From the NCBI GenBank assembly GCA_937863945.1, contig CALMIB010000491.1:1-17502 (forward strand): 17,502 bases of DNA, read 5' to 3'. This document shows, piece by piece, positions 1 to 7,213 of the stretch; position 1 is the stretch's first letter, and each line of letters opens with the position of its first letter. Under the pieces are notes generated by a model. That model did no database searches and was not told the origin of the DNA. It worked only from the letters and a program-made list of their open reading frames with translations. Source of the stretch: an uncultured Longilinea sp. (GTDB taxonomy: Bacteria > Chloroflexota > Anaerolineae > Anaerolineales > Anaerolineaceae). Position numbers and translations under genes: made by a program.

Positions 1-110
1 GCCCCAACAGGTGCCGATGGTAGGGGCACGGCAGCAAGGATCAAATCGACGCGGTTAATAACGGTTGAGCTGTGCCCTGGGTTGTCCGATCCCAACCGGG
101 CACGGCAAAT
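1..110. repeat. 110-bp hairpin-rich repeat, copy 1 (left end may be cut by window)
   Basis: This stretch matches 147-256 at 108 of 110 positions by direct comparison; the two differences are single substitutions. It contains two inverted repeats. One is formed by GCCCC at the window edge and GGGGC at 23-27, the truncated form of a 10-bp stem that is complete in copy 2. The other spans 69-106, with arms GCTGTGCCC and GGGCACGGC and an inner GGTTG/CAACC stem. No open reading frame is convincing here. It looks like a short non-coding palindromic element (REP or MITE-like). Whether it continues upstream cannot be seen. Confidence 0.85.
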
Positions 111-146
111 CATGGGTGAAATGGCGTCCGAGGCCTGCATCGCCGT

Positions 147-256
147 GCCCCAACAGGTGCCGATGGTAGGGGCACGGCAGCAAGGATCAAATCGACGCGG
201 TGAATAACGGTTGAGCTGTGCCCTGGGTTGTCTGATCCCAACCGGGCACGGCAAAT
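147..256. repeat. 110-bp hairpin-rich repeat, copy 2
   Basis: Second copy of the 110-bp element, starting 146 bp after copy 1 with a 36-bp non-matching spacer between them. The full first stem is visible: GCCGTGCCCC at 142-151 pairs perfectly with GGGGCACGGC at 169-178. The second hairpin is at 215-252. These hairpins lie just past the 3' end of the minus-strand operon that ends at 302. They could act as transcript ends or RNA stabilisers, although no T-run follows them. The near-identity of the copies suggests recent duplication or active spreading. Confidence 0.85.
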
Positions 257-301
257 AGCGGGTCGAAGACCGGCGCCATCAAGGATCTCTGTGGCTATCT
301 A

Positions 302-1159
302 TTACTCTTCGATCTCGATGCTCTCGGGGAAGTTGCGGCGCAGGAAGTACTGGCGCAGGCCCCAGCGCAGGCGCTGTTCATACATGGGGCGGTGCTCGGG
401 CAGCGGCTCGAAGCCCTGCAGCAGCGGCGCGATCAGCGCCTCGGTGTCCTCGGCCTTGCCGCCGGCTTCCACCAGCCCGTCGATGCGCACGCGCACGCGC
501 TCCAGGTAGGCCAGTTGGTCGCGCGCCTGGGCATGCGTCACCAGCCCGCCGCGCCCGCTGACCAGCGTGTAATTCTGGAACGGCTCGGAGAGCAGCAGGC
601 GCAGCGCCTCGATCCACACCGGCACGTCGGCGCTGGCCAGGTAGGGCGGCTGGTTGGGCATGACCGCATCGCCCACGAAGACGATCTTTTGCTCGGGCAG
701 ATGCACCCACAGCGCGCCGTGCGAAACCCCCGGCCGCGATTCCAGCCGGATGGGGCTGCCGCCCCAGTGGATCACCATTTCATCGGTGAAGGTGATTTCG
801 GGCGGCGCCCAGCGGATGCTGCCCAGGTTGGAATACAGTTCCCATTCGGCGCCGGTTTCTGTCCCCTGCGTCTTGAAGGTCACCGGCCGGTTGCGGAAGA
901 TCTGCGAAACTTTCTCGTGCGCCACCACGGTGCAATCCATGGCGCGCGCGCCCAGCGTGCGGTCGAAGTGCGCGTCCAGGTTCACCAGCAGGCGTTCCAC
1001 GCCGCCGCCCATGTTGAGCAGCATCGCGCGCCACGAGCGCGTATCCTCGCCGCGCAGCGGCGCGTCAACCAAAATCAGTCCGTGCGGGGTGTTCAGGGCG
1101 GCCAATGTGACGCCCGGGTATGCGGTTTCGATAAAAACGTGCGCGGCAATTTCCTGCAT
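302..1159 (-). CDS. Metallo-beta-lactamase-fold protein with degenerate metal site
   Basis: This is a 285-residue protein with the layout of the metallo-beta-lactamase (MBL) hydrolase fold, and the last gene of the minus-strand operon. Most metal ligands are replaced. Counting from the upstream in-frame ATG at 1165, the usual HxHxDH motif reads D64-A-H66-F-D68-R69. The usual His after PG is V147. The strand VGDAV keeps Asp166. The final His position reads G-R205-G. Thus H66, D68 and D166 remain while four usual His ligands are Asp, Arg, Val and Arg. It is therefore unlikely to be a normal dinuclear zinc hydrolase and may be a binding or regulatory protein. I chose the ATG at 1159 because AGAGG sits 6 nt before it; the ATG at 1165 would touch that site directly. 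The histidine kinase gene ends 29 nt upstream. Fold confidence is good; function is unknown. Confidence 0.8.
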   Translation of the reverse strand: MQEIAAHVFIETAYPGVTLAALNTPHGLILVDAPLRGEDTRSWRAMLLNMGGGVERLLVNLDAHFDRTLGARAMDCTVVAHEKVSQIFRNRPVTFKTQGTETGAEWELYSNLGSIRWAPPEITFTDEMVIHWGGSPIRLESRPGVSHGALWVHLPEQKIVFVGDAVMPNQPPYLASADVPVWIEALRLLLSEPFQNYTLVSGRGGLVTHAQARDQLAYLERVRVRIDGLVEAGGKAEDTEALIAPLLQGFEPLPEHRPMYEQRLRWGLRQYFLRRNFPESIEIEE

Positions 1160-1188
1160 GTTCATCCTCTAGGAATAAATGATCGGCC

Positions 1189-2763
1189 TCAGGCCGCTGT
1201 CTTCGATACGGGCAGCGTAAACAGGAAGCGGCTGCCGTGTTCCGGCTCGCCTTCCACCCAGATTTTACCACCATGTGACTGCACCGCCAGCCGGCAGAAC
1301 GCCAGCCCCAGCCCCAACCCCTTGGGCATGCGCTCACCCTGCAGCCGGGCGAACTTGTTGAAGATCGCCTCGCGCGCCTCTGGCGGGATGCCCGGGCCGC
1401 TGTCGGAGATGCCCACCTCGATCCACTCGCCCACCAGCCGGGCGGTGACGCGCAGCCGGCCGTTCATGGGGGTGAACTTGCTGGCGTTGTCCAGCAGATT
1501 GATCACCACCCGGCGGATCATGTCGGCATCCACGAAGGCCGGCGGCAGGTTGGGCTCCAGCTCGCGGGTGACGGTCAGATGCTTGTTCTCCAGCATGGGC
1601 GCCACCGCGTCCAGGCCGTCCTCCACCAGGTTGGCGACGATCACCGCGGCGCGGTTGGCGATGGGCTGCCCGGCCTCCAGGCGGTTAATGTCCAGCAGCG
1701 AGCTGATCAGGCGCTGCATGCGCTCGGTGGAACGCGTGGCGATCTGGAAGACCGATTTGAGCGAGTCGTTCTCCTCGATCGGCAGCAGCGAGGCCAGGAT
1801 GTCCAGGCTGGAGATCATGTTGGCCAGCGGCGAGCGCAGGTCGTGGTAGATCATCGCGCTCAGGTCTTCGCGCAGCGAATCCAGGTCTTTGCGCTCCGAG
1901 ATGTCGCGAAAAATCCATTGCAGGCAGGGCGCGCCTTCAATTTCGACGCGGCGGGCATACACGTCCACGGGCAGCTTGCCGCCGCCGCGCACCTTGAGCT
2001 CCGATTCGTAGCGCACGGTCAGGTTGCCGGCCAGGCGCTCAAAACCGCCGCCCACGTGCTCCCAGCGCACGGCGTGCAGATCTTTGATGTTGTGTTTGGA
2101 CAGATTGGCCGGCGGGTGGCCGGTGACGTTGGCGGCCTGACGGTTGGCCTCCAGCACCTGCCCGTTCAACGCGGTGAGGAAAATCGGGTCGATCGAATCC
2201 TCGAACAGCTCGTGGTAGCGCCGGTGGGCGTTCTCCAGCGACGAATACAACTGGGCGTTGTGCACAGCCATGCCCGAAATATCGCTGATGGCGCCCAGCA
2301 GGGCCAGGTGCTCCTCGTTGAACTGGCCGGGCACGGGGTGCACCACGGTGAGCACGCCGACGATCTGCTCGCGGGCCAGCAGCGGCAGGCACAGCGCCGA
2401 TTTAGCCCCGGTGCGCTCGTCCATATCGTCCTCGCGGCGCACCCAGCGTTCGTCCTGGCGGGTGTCGGGCACCAGCACGGCCGCGCGGTTGCGCATCACC
2501 CAGCCGGCCAGGCCGTGGGAGAGCGTATCGCGCAGTTGTTCCACCGTGTGCGGCAGCAGGCGGCCCTCCACCAGGATGGCGGCATCCACCGGCTGCAGGT
2601 TGGCATCCAGCACAATCAGGCTGCCGCGTTCCGCGCCCACGTTGGCAATCGAAAGCTCCAGCACGCGCGCCAGCACGGTGTGCATATCCAGCGTGGTGGC
2701 CAGTTCGCGGCTGATGCTGAGCAGCAGTTCCAACGATGAGCGGGTGCGGTCCTGTGAGATCAT
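1189..2763 (-). CDS. Soluble sensor histidine kinase, GAF-PAS-HisKA-HATPase
   Basis: This is a 524-residue cytosolic sensor kinase; no membrane segment or signal peptide is visible. A GAF domain covers about residues 10-175, a PAS domain about 180-292, the HisKA dimerisation helix about 293-365, and a HATPase domain about 370-518. The phospho-acceptor is His307 in YHDLRSPL. The N box includes N422 and N426 in INLLDNASK, the G1 box is D454-S-G-P-G458, and the G2 box is KGLGLGL at 481-487. All ATP-binding motifs look intact, so it should autophosphorylate. The GAF and PAS domains probably sense a small molecule, redox state or gas; nothing in the sequence identifies the ligand. No response regulator is present in the window, so the partner is encoded elsewhere. 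It sits 15 nt after threonine synthase. A purine-rich AGGGGGAAG lies upstream of the ATG. Confidence 0.93.
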   Translation of the reverse strand: MISQDRTRSSLELLLSISRELATTLDMHTVLARVLELSIANVGAERGSLIVLDANLQPVDAAILVEGRLLPHTVEQLRDTLSHGLAGWVMRNRAAVLVPDTRQDERWVRREDDMDERTGAKSALCLPLLAREQIVGVLTVVHPVPGQFNEEHLALLGAISDISGMAVHNAQLYSSLENAHRRYHELFEDSIDPIFLTALNGQVLEANRQAANVTGHPPANLSKHNIKDLHAVRWEHVGGGFERLAGNLTVRYESELKVRGGGKLPVDVYARRVEIEGAPCLQWIFRDISERKDLDSLREDLSAMIYHDLRSPLANMISSLDILASLLPIEENDSLKSVFQIATRSTERMQRLISSLLDINRLEAGQPIANRAAVIVANLVEDGLDAVAPMLENKHLTVTRELEPNLPPAFVDADMIRRVVINLLDNASKFTPMNGRLRVTARLVGEWIEVGISDSGPGIPPEAREAIFNKFARLQGERMPKGLGLGLAFCRLAVQSHGGKIWVEGEPEHGSRFLFTLPVSKTAA

Positions 2764-2778
2764 AAAACCATCTTCCCC

Positions 2779-3948
2779 CTAAATGTATTTCAAGCCGCTG
2801 CCGGTGTTGAACAGCACTACCGTTTCGTCCGCGGCGATCCAATCGTTCTCCCGCAAATGCCGCAGGGCGGCCAGCGTGGCGGCGCCTTCGGGCGCGGCGA
2901 AGATGCCCTCGCCGGCGGCCAGCTCGCGCTGCGCGGCCGTGATCTCTTCGTCGCTGACGGCCAGGGCGGCGCCGCCGCTTTCGCGCAGCGCGCGCAGCAC
3001 CTGCCGGTCGGCAAACACGCCCGGCACGCGCAGACCCGAGGCCAGCGTGTGCGCATCCTGCCAGAATTCAGCGCGCGGGCTGCCCTGCCGGAAGGCGCGC
3101 ACGATGGGCGCGCAGCCTTCGGCCTGCACGCTGACCATGCGCGGGCGCTCAGGCCCGATCCAGCCCAGCGCTTCCAACTCGGCGAAGGCCTTCCACATGC
3201 CCACCAGGCCGGTGCCGCCGCCGGTGGGATAGAGAATCACGTCCGGCAGGCGCCAGCCGAAACTCTCGGCCAGTTCGAGGCCCATGGTCTTCTTGCCCTC
3301 GCAGCGGTAAGGCTCTTTGAAGGTCGAAACGTCGAACCAGCCGTGGGCGGCCGCCCCGGCGGCGGCTTCGCGCGCGGCGTCGTTGATCAAACCGTCCACC
3401 AGGTGCAGGTCCGCGCCAGCCGCCTGCACTTCCACCTGGTTGGCGCGCGGCGTGTCGGCGGGCATGTAAATGTGCGCGGGCACCCCGGCCCGCCCGGCAT
3501 AGGCCGCCAGCGCGCCGCCGGCGTTGCCCGCGGTGGGAATGACAAACTCGCGCACGCCCAGTTCCAGCGCGCGCGCCACCGCGGCGCACAGTCCGCGCGC
3601 CTTGAACGAACCGGTCGGATTGAGCGCCTCGTCCTTGACGAACAGGCGCGGCATGCCCAGTTCCGCGCCCAGGCGGGGCAGCGGCAGCAGCGGGCAGTCG
3701 CCCTCGCCCAGCGTCAGGCGGAATTGCGGATCGCGCACGGGCAGCAGCTCGGCCCAGCGCCACATGCCGCGCGGGCGGGCGGCAAATTGCTCGCGCGACG
3801 CCTCCGCGCGCAGGCGCGCCAGGTCGTAGCGCGCCATCAGCGGCGAACGGCAGTCGGGGCAAAAGGTTTGCAGTTGACCGGCGTCAAACGTCCGGCCGCA
3901 TTCGGTACATTCCAGGTGGGTGAGGTAGCTGTGAGGTGCGGTGTTCAT
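2779..3948 (-). CDS. thrC: Threonine synthase
   Basis: This 389-residue PLP enzyme of the threonine synthase family (fold type II) is expected to convert O-phospho-L-homoserine to L-threonine and phosphate in the cytosol. The N-terminus has a small zinc-ribbon-like motif, CxxC at C14/C17 and CxxC at C30/C33, seen in many members of this family. The PLP lysine is K116 in NPTGSFKARG. A second binding motif is TAGNAGGALAAYAG near 139-152, and the phosphate-binding loop is PTGGGTG near 241. Many classical ThrC proteins have SFKDRG rather than SFKARG, so a related PLP lyase acting on another phosphorylated or amino-acid substrate cannot be excluded. The gene follows the N-acetyltransferase after 3 nt. 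No hom or thrB gene is nearby, which is unusual for a dedicated threonine pathway locus. Confidence 0.87.
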   Translation of the reverse strand: MNTAPHSYLTHLECTECGRTFDAGQLQTFCPDCRSPLMARYDLARLRAEASREQFAARPRGMWRWAELLPVRDPQFRLTLGEGDCPLLPLPRLGAELGMPRLFVKDEALNPTGSFKARGLCAAVARALELGVREFVIPTAGNAGGALAAYAGRAGVPAHIYMPADTPRANQVEVQAAGADLHLVDGLINDAAREAAAGAAAHGWFDVSTFKEPYRCEGKKTMGLELAESFGWRLPDVILYPTGGGTGLVGMWKAFAELEALGWIGPERPRMVSVQAEGCAPIVRAFRQGSPRAEFWQDAHTLASGLRVPGVFADRQVLRALRESGGAALAVSDEEITAAQRELAAGEGIFAAPEGAATLAALRHLRENDWIAADETVVLFNTGSGLKYI

Positions 3949-3951
3949 GGC

Positions 3952-4752
3952 TCAACGGGTTGGGGCAGAAATGAGGCGGATCGCCTGGCAGCGTTCGCAG
4001 TCAGGCGAGTCGCACAGCAGCGCCAGCGGGTCCTCGCGGATCAGGCCGGCGGCGATTTCGATCATGGGGGCCAGCGGCAGGGCGCGCACTTCGGCGTTGC
4101 CGATATGCGCCGTGCGGGTGATGGCCTTGACCAGCGGCGCGAGTTGCTCGAAGCCGTTGGAACAGCCCGGGAAACCCGGGCAGGCGCGCACGCCCGCTTC
4201 GGTCAGCGCCCAGCGCACGAACTGCCTGCGCCCGGCGCGTTTTTCAGCGGCGTGCAGGATGGTGTTGCAGGTGTGGTCCACGCCCAGCAGCACGGCCCAG
4301 CCGCCCCGCCCGGCCAGCGCCTCGATCGGGGCGAGCGGCTCTTCCAGCGTCTGGGCTTCCAGGGCATCCTCCACCCCCACCCCGCAGAACGACAGGATGG
4401 GGTGCGCCGAGCGTTTGGCGCCGGGATGCCGGCGCAGCGCCTCGGCGAACGCGCCCATCAGGCGGTCGGCGGGCATATCGGGCGTAAAAAATTCGGCCAT
4501 GCGGTTCTGGTCATCACCGCCGCCGTAGGTCAGGCCGTTATCGGGCGGGCCTTCCAGCGGCGTGATCATGGTGTTGTAGGTGAAAGCCGGCGCCATCAGC
4601 CCGCCCACCTGCGAGAGCAGCGCGCCCAGCAGCGCGTCGGCGCCGCCGCGCACCTCGCCAAACGCCGAAAGCGAAGCGTGCGCGATGACGGGCGCACTGG
4701 CGTCCAGGTTGATCTGCTTCAGTCCACTCACCAGGTCGCGGTACGAAAGCAT
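3952..4752 (-). CDS. AAC(3)-family N-acetyltransferase
   Basis: This is a 266-residue protein of the antibiotic N-acetyltransferase fold (AAC(3)/YokD/FrbF type), which moves acetyl from acetyl-CoA to an amine. Visible family marks are HASLSAFGEVRGGADALL near 25-42, the RSAHP motif near 114-118, and D159-H-x-x-N163-T164-x-x-H167-x-x-E170, the conserved active-site block. The C-terminus adds a Cys cluster (C247, C252, C255) with further Cys at 191 and 197, which could bind a metal. GGAG lies 6 nt before the ATG, and the upstream SDR gene ends 3 nt before it. The family includes aminoglycoside resistance enzymes, but many chromosomal members acetylate metabolites. Co-operonic location with a PIG-L deacetylase favours an amino-sugar or amine metabolite over antibiotic resistance; that is inference. 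Confidence 0.87.
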   Translation of the reverse strand: MLSYRDLVSGLKQINLDASAPVIAHASLSAFGEVRGGADALLGALLSQVGGLMAPAFTYNTMITPLEGPPDNGLTYGGGDDQNRMAEFFTPDMPADRLMGAFAEALRRHPGAKRSAHPILSFCGVGVEDALEAQTLEEPLAPIEALAGRGGWAVLLGVDHTCNTILHAAEKRAGRRQFVRWALTEAGVRACPGFPGCSNGFEQLAPLVKAITRTAHIGNAEVRALPLAPMIEIAAGLIREDPLALLCDSPDCERCQAIRLISAPTR

Positions 4753-4755
4753 GGC

Positions 4756-5478
4756 TCACTCCAACGGGGAAGGATTCAGGCCGGCGGTGTACACCGGGCC
4801 GGGCGCATCCGCGGCGGGGAGGGCGGCCAGTTGCACGGCCAGTTGCACGGCGCGGGTCAGCTCGGGCGTTTCACTGCCGGCAGGCAGGGAGGCCTCGCCG
4901 CTGTTGCTCAAACTCTCCCCCAGGCAAATCGCGAATATAGAGATATTATACGTCAGAAATTCAGCCGCCGCTGCGCGCGCCAGCGCCAGGCGCGCCTGCT
5001 GGCTGGCCGCGAAGACCGGCGGGGTGCGCGCGTCAACAGCGAAGATGCCCGCCGCGCCGCCGCCCTGCTGGCGCATCAGGCCGCCCACCAGCTTGAGCAG
5101 CAAATAAGGCGAGGTGACGTTGGATTCAAAGGTGCGCTGCCAGTCCCACTCGTCCAGTTGCAGCAGCGGCGCGGCCGGGCGCGCCCAGGCGCAGTGAAAC
5201 AGCAGGTCGATGCGCTCGAAATCGCCCAGCACCTCATCCACCAGCACGGTTGCGGGCAGTCCCTTGCCGCTCTCGCCGGTGTAGGCGTGAATCTCTCCGC
5301 CCGCCGCGCGCACCGCTTCAACGGTCGCGTCCAGGTGCACCGGCGAAAGGTCGTGCGCGGCCACCGCCGCGCCGGCGTGCGCCAGTTCCAGCGCCAGCAG
5401 GCGGCCCAGCCCGCGCCCCGCGCCGCTCACCAGCGCAATTTTACCGGCCAGCGGGCGGCTCACGGCTGCACCGGGCAC
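4756..5478 (-). CDS. SDR-fold protein lacking the catalytic triad
   Basis: This 240-residue short-chain dehydrogenase/reductase fold protein has a Rossmann nucleotide motif G19-A-G-R-G-L-G25, so it probably binds NAD(P). The catalytic positions are degenerate. The NNAG segment reads HCAW near 95-98. The catalytic Ser strand reads FAVDA near 146-150. The YxxxK motif reads F156-A-A-S-Q160. Only the structural Asn120 is kept. A standard SDR redox reaction is therefore unlikely, and a binding or regulatory role is more plausible. I kept the GTG at 5478 because GAGGTG lies 5 nt upstream; it overlaps the M23 gene by 19 nt. A second GTG at 5463 forms a GTGA overlap with the M23 stop and is the main alternative. 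A short AT-rich stretch at about 4936-4960 includes the rare ATA codon and a TATAAT on the coding strand. Confidence 0.85.
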   Translation of the reverse strand: MPGAAVSRPLAGKIALVSGAGRGLGRLLALELAHAGAAVAAHDLSPVHLDATVEAVRAAGGEIHAYTGESGKGLPATVLVDEVLGDFERIDLLFHCAWARPAAPLLQLDEWDWQRTFESNVTSPYLLLKLVGGLMRQQGGGAAGIFAVDARTPPVFAASQQARLALARAAAAEFLTYNISIFAICLGESLSNSGEASLPAGSETPELTRAVQLAVQLAALPAADAPGPVYTAGLNPSPLE

Positions 5479-6188
5479 AGCGGCACCTCGGACGGGTTGT
5501 CGTGAGCATTCAGGGCCATGCCAAAGTAGGGCGACGGGTCGAGCGTGTTGGCGATCTCGCGCTCGTCGAGGAAGCGCCCGCTGCCGTCATCTTTGACGAT
5601 GGAAAAGTGCAGATGCACGCCCACCGGGTTGAGCGGGTCGCCGGAGTAGTTGCCTTGGTAGCCCAGCAGCGTGCCGGCCTCGACAAAGACCTCCCCGGTG
5701 CCCTGCGGAAACGCGTCCACGATGGTGTCGTTGCCCAGCCGGTCGGCCATGTGGGTGTAATACGTCCAGATCTGCCGGCCGGGTTGCAGCGGGTCGGAGG
5801 GGATGCGGATGATGAGCGTGGATTTCCAGCCGGTTTCGCGGGTCAGATAGCCGTCGTGGGCGGCATAGACCGGCGTCAGGCCGGGTTGTTCGCCGCCGAA
5901 AATATCCAGCCCGGTGTGATGGTGGCCGGGCGAGAACGAATCGTCCCACACGAAGCCGATGTAGCCGTCGGTGGGCACCTGGAAGGGCGCGTCGCCGCAC
6001 ACCGTTCCGGCGGGCAGCATCCAGTCGGCGTGCCCGGCCGGGTCGCCCAGGAAGGCCAGGATTTTGGTCTGCCGTTCCGACATCACGCCGGTCGAGCCGT
6101 CCTCGTTGGGGCGCAGGAAGAGGTAGTACGCGCCCACCAGCATGGCGACGATGACCAGGGAAATGACCAGCTTGAGAAAAAGTTTCAT
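5460..6188 (-). CDS. Membrane-anchored M23 (LytM-type) metallopeptidase
   Basis: This is a 242-residue protein with one N-terminal membrane segment at about residues 4-24 (MKLFLKLVISLVIVAMLVGA) and a short linker, followed by an extracytoplasmic M23 domain. The zinc motif HxxxD is H91-T-G-L-D95 and the HxH motif is H192-L-H194; H146 in YYTHM is the usual additional active-site His. These are intact, so it should be an active endopeptidase, normally cutting peptidoglycan cross-bridges. No LysM or SPOR domain is attached. It lies 15 nt after the PIG-L gene and overlaps the SDR gene, indicating cotranscription and probable translational coupling. A strong Shine-Dalgarno is not visible before the ATG. 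The target, cell wall or another peptide, cannot be decided from sequence. Confidence 0.9.
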   Translation of the reverse strand: MKLFLKLVISLVIVAMLVGAYYLFLRPNEDGSTGVMSERQTKILAFLGDPAGHADWMLPAGTVCGDAPFQVPTDGYIGFVWDDSFSPGHHHTGLDIFGGEQPGLTPVYAAHDGYLTRETGWKSTLIIRIPSDPLQPGRQIWTYYTHMADRLGNDTIVDAFPQGTGEVFVEAGTLLGYQGNYSGDPLNPVGVHLHFSIVKDDGSGRFLDEREIANTLDPSPYFGMALNAHDNPSEVPLCPVQP

Positions 6189-6203
6189 GCGCGTCCGTTC
6201 GGC

Positions 6204-6956
6204 CTACGCCGGCACGTTGCCGCCCGTCTTGGCCCAGGCTTCATCGTCCACCAGCGTCACCACCCTGAAGCTCTCGGCGTACTGCATTTCCTTGCCCCGG
6301 GCGGCCTCGCCGGCAGCTTCGCGGATCATCGGCTCGGGGTCCCAGTCGCGCATCTGGCTCTTGTGGGCGCGCAGCGCGGCCACCTTGACGTCGATGGTCT
6401 CGTCGATGCTGACGTAGGTGTCGCCTTTATCCCAGGCGGTGATGTACACCTTGCGCGGCTTGAAGGCGGTCAGGCCCTCGGCGGCCAGCTCCTCGAACAG
6501 GTTGGGCTGCCCGGCGGCCGGGAAGGTGGCGTCCAGCGCGGCCTGCGCCGCGGCGCGGTGGTCGGGGTGGTTGATGTAGTCGGCGCTGGAGAAGACCACG
6601 GTCGGGTCGCCGGTGATGATCACCTCGGGGCGGAAGCGGCGGATCTCGCGCACGATGCGCTTGCGCAGCGCGATGGTGGCCTCGAGCATGCCGTCGGGCT
6701 CGCGCAGGAAGATCACGTCGCGCACCCCGGCGATTTCGGCCGCCGCGCGGCTCTCGGCCTCGCGGATCTCGGTCGCGCGGGCGCGGGTCATGCCGGGCTC
6801 GGCGATGCCCACGTCGCCGCTGGTGCACAGCAGGTAGGCGATGCGCGCGCCGGCGCGCGCCCAGCGGGCGGTGGTGCCGGCGCAGGAAAATTCGATGTCA
6901 TCCGGGTGCGCCACGATGGCCAGGGCGCTTTCGGGTACGTAATAGTGGTTGTTCAT
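6204..6956 (-). CDS. PIG-L family deacetylase
   Basis: This 250-residue zinc-dependent deacetylase of the PIG-L/LmbE family typically removes acetyl from N-acetylglucosamine-type groups in glycolipid precursors, mycothiol or bacillithiol intermediates, or antibiotics. The metal and catalytic motif AHPDD is at residues 16-20, followed by the family-typical CAGTTARWARAG. The third metal His lies in N-H-P-D-H near 129-133. All key residues are present. I chose the ATG at 6956 because AGGAG lies about 8-10 nt upstream; an in-frame TTG at 6977 would exclude that site. It is the first gene of the seven-gene operon and sits directly downstream of a clear promoter. Substrate is not deducible; the AAC(3)-type acetyltransferase in the same operon suggests an acetylated amine metabolite. 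Confidence 0.92.
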   Translation of the reverse strand: MNNHYYVPESALAIVAHPDDIEFSCAGTTARWARAGARIAYLLCTSGDVGIAEPGMTRARATEIREAESRAAAEIAGVRDVIFLREPDGMLEATIALRKRIVREIRRFRPEVIITGDPTVVFSSADYINHPDHRAAAQAALDATFPAAGQPNLFEELAAEGLTAFKPRKVYITAWDKGDTYVSIDETIDVKVAALRAHKSQMRDWDPEPMIREAAGEAARGKEMQYAESFRVVTLVDDEAWAKTGGNVPA

Positions 6957-6984
6957 TAAATTATCTCCTCGTTGCAATCCTCGA

Positions 6985-7014
6985 AGTGTACCGCAATGAA
7001 GAGGTTCAGGTCAA
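6985..7014 (-). promoter_or_regulatory. Sigma-70-type promoter of the seven-gene operon
   Basis: On the minus strand, TTGACC (7014-7009) and TACACT (6990-6985) are separated by 18 nt, close to the consensus for a housekeeping sigma factor. Transcription would start near 6978. The PIG-L start codon at 6956 with its AGGAG site then follows a leader of about 22 nt. No operator-like palindrome is obvious around it. Confidence 0.6.
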
Positions 7015-7141
7015 ATGCGCTCCAGGTCCATGCGTTTTGAGGCAATGCGGGGGCCGATTTGTGAAGACGCGCTGCCCCGCTAACCAATTACCGCTTTGGC
7101 ATGGGGCGAAAACAACACCGCGAAGGCGCAAAGACCGCCAG

Positions 7142-7190
7142 AATAAAAAGGGCCGGTCCAATGGCAAAAGACCCGCCACCCAACCGACCC
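7142..7190 (-). terminator. Rho-independent terminator of the 7214-7870 gene
   Basis: On the minus strand GGGTCGGTT (7190-7182) can pair with the reverse arm in GGACCGGCCC (7159-7150), giving a 9-bp stem with two G-T pairs and a long loop of about 22 nt, followed at once by TTTTTATT. It lies 24 nt past the stop of the 7214-7870 gene and before the next promoter, so the two transcription units are probably separate. The long loop lowers certainty. Confidence 0.5.
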
Positions 7191-7213
7191 CATGCAAATC
7201 CCGAATCAACGAA

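Noticed and set aside
1..256. CRISPR array
   Set aside because: The repeat unit is 110 bp with only two copies and one 36-bp spacer, and no cas genes are present.
392..1849. Long plus-strand open frame (485 codons) opposite the MBL and kinase genes
   Set aside because: It crosses two real minus-strand genes, has low-complexity Gln/His/Arg-rich composition and no family motif; it is a GC-rich antisense shadow.
3952..4752. Reading the AAC(3)-type gene as an antibiotic resistance determinant
   Set aside because: It sits in a tight chromosomal metabolic operon with no mobile element or other resistance gene, and many members of this fold acetylate metabolites.
4936..4960. TATAAT inside the SDR gene as an internal promoter
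   Set aside because: No acceptable -35 is present at 16-18 nt, and the stretch is explained by Tyr-Asn-Ile-Ser-Ile codons in an AT-rich patch of the gene.
2857..5505. Plus-strand open frame of 882 codons
   Set aside because: It lies opposite three genes with clear motifs (threonine synthase, acetyltransferase, SDR). Its composition is Arg/Gln/His/Ala-rich, as expected for an antisense frame of GC-rich coding DNA.
7110..7150. CACCGCGAAGGCGCAAAG-like stretch resembling a known style of short environmental repeat
   Set aside because: There is no second copy or inverted partner in the window, so the resemblance cannot be supported here.
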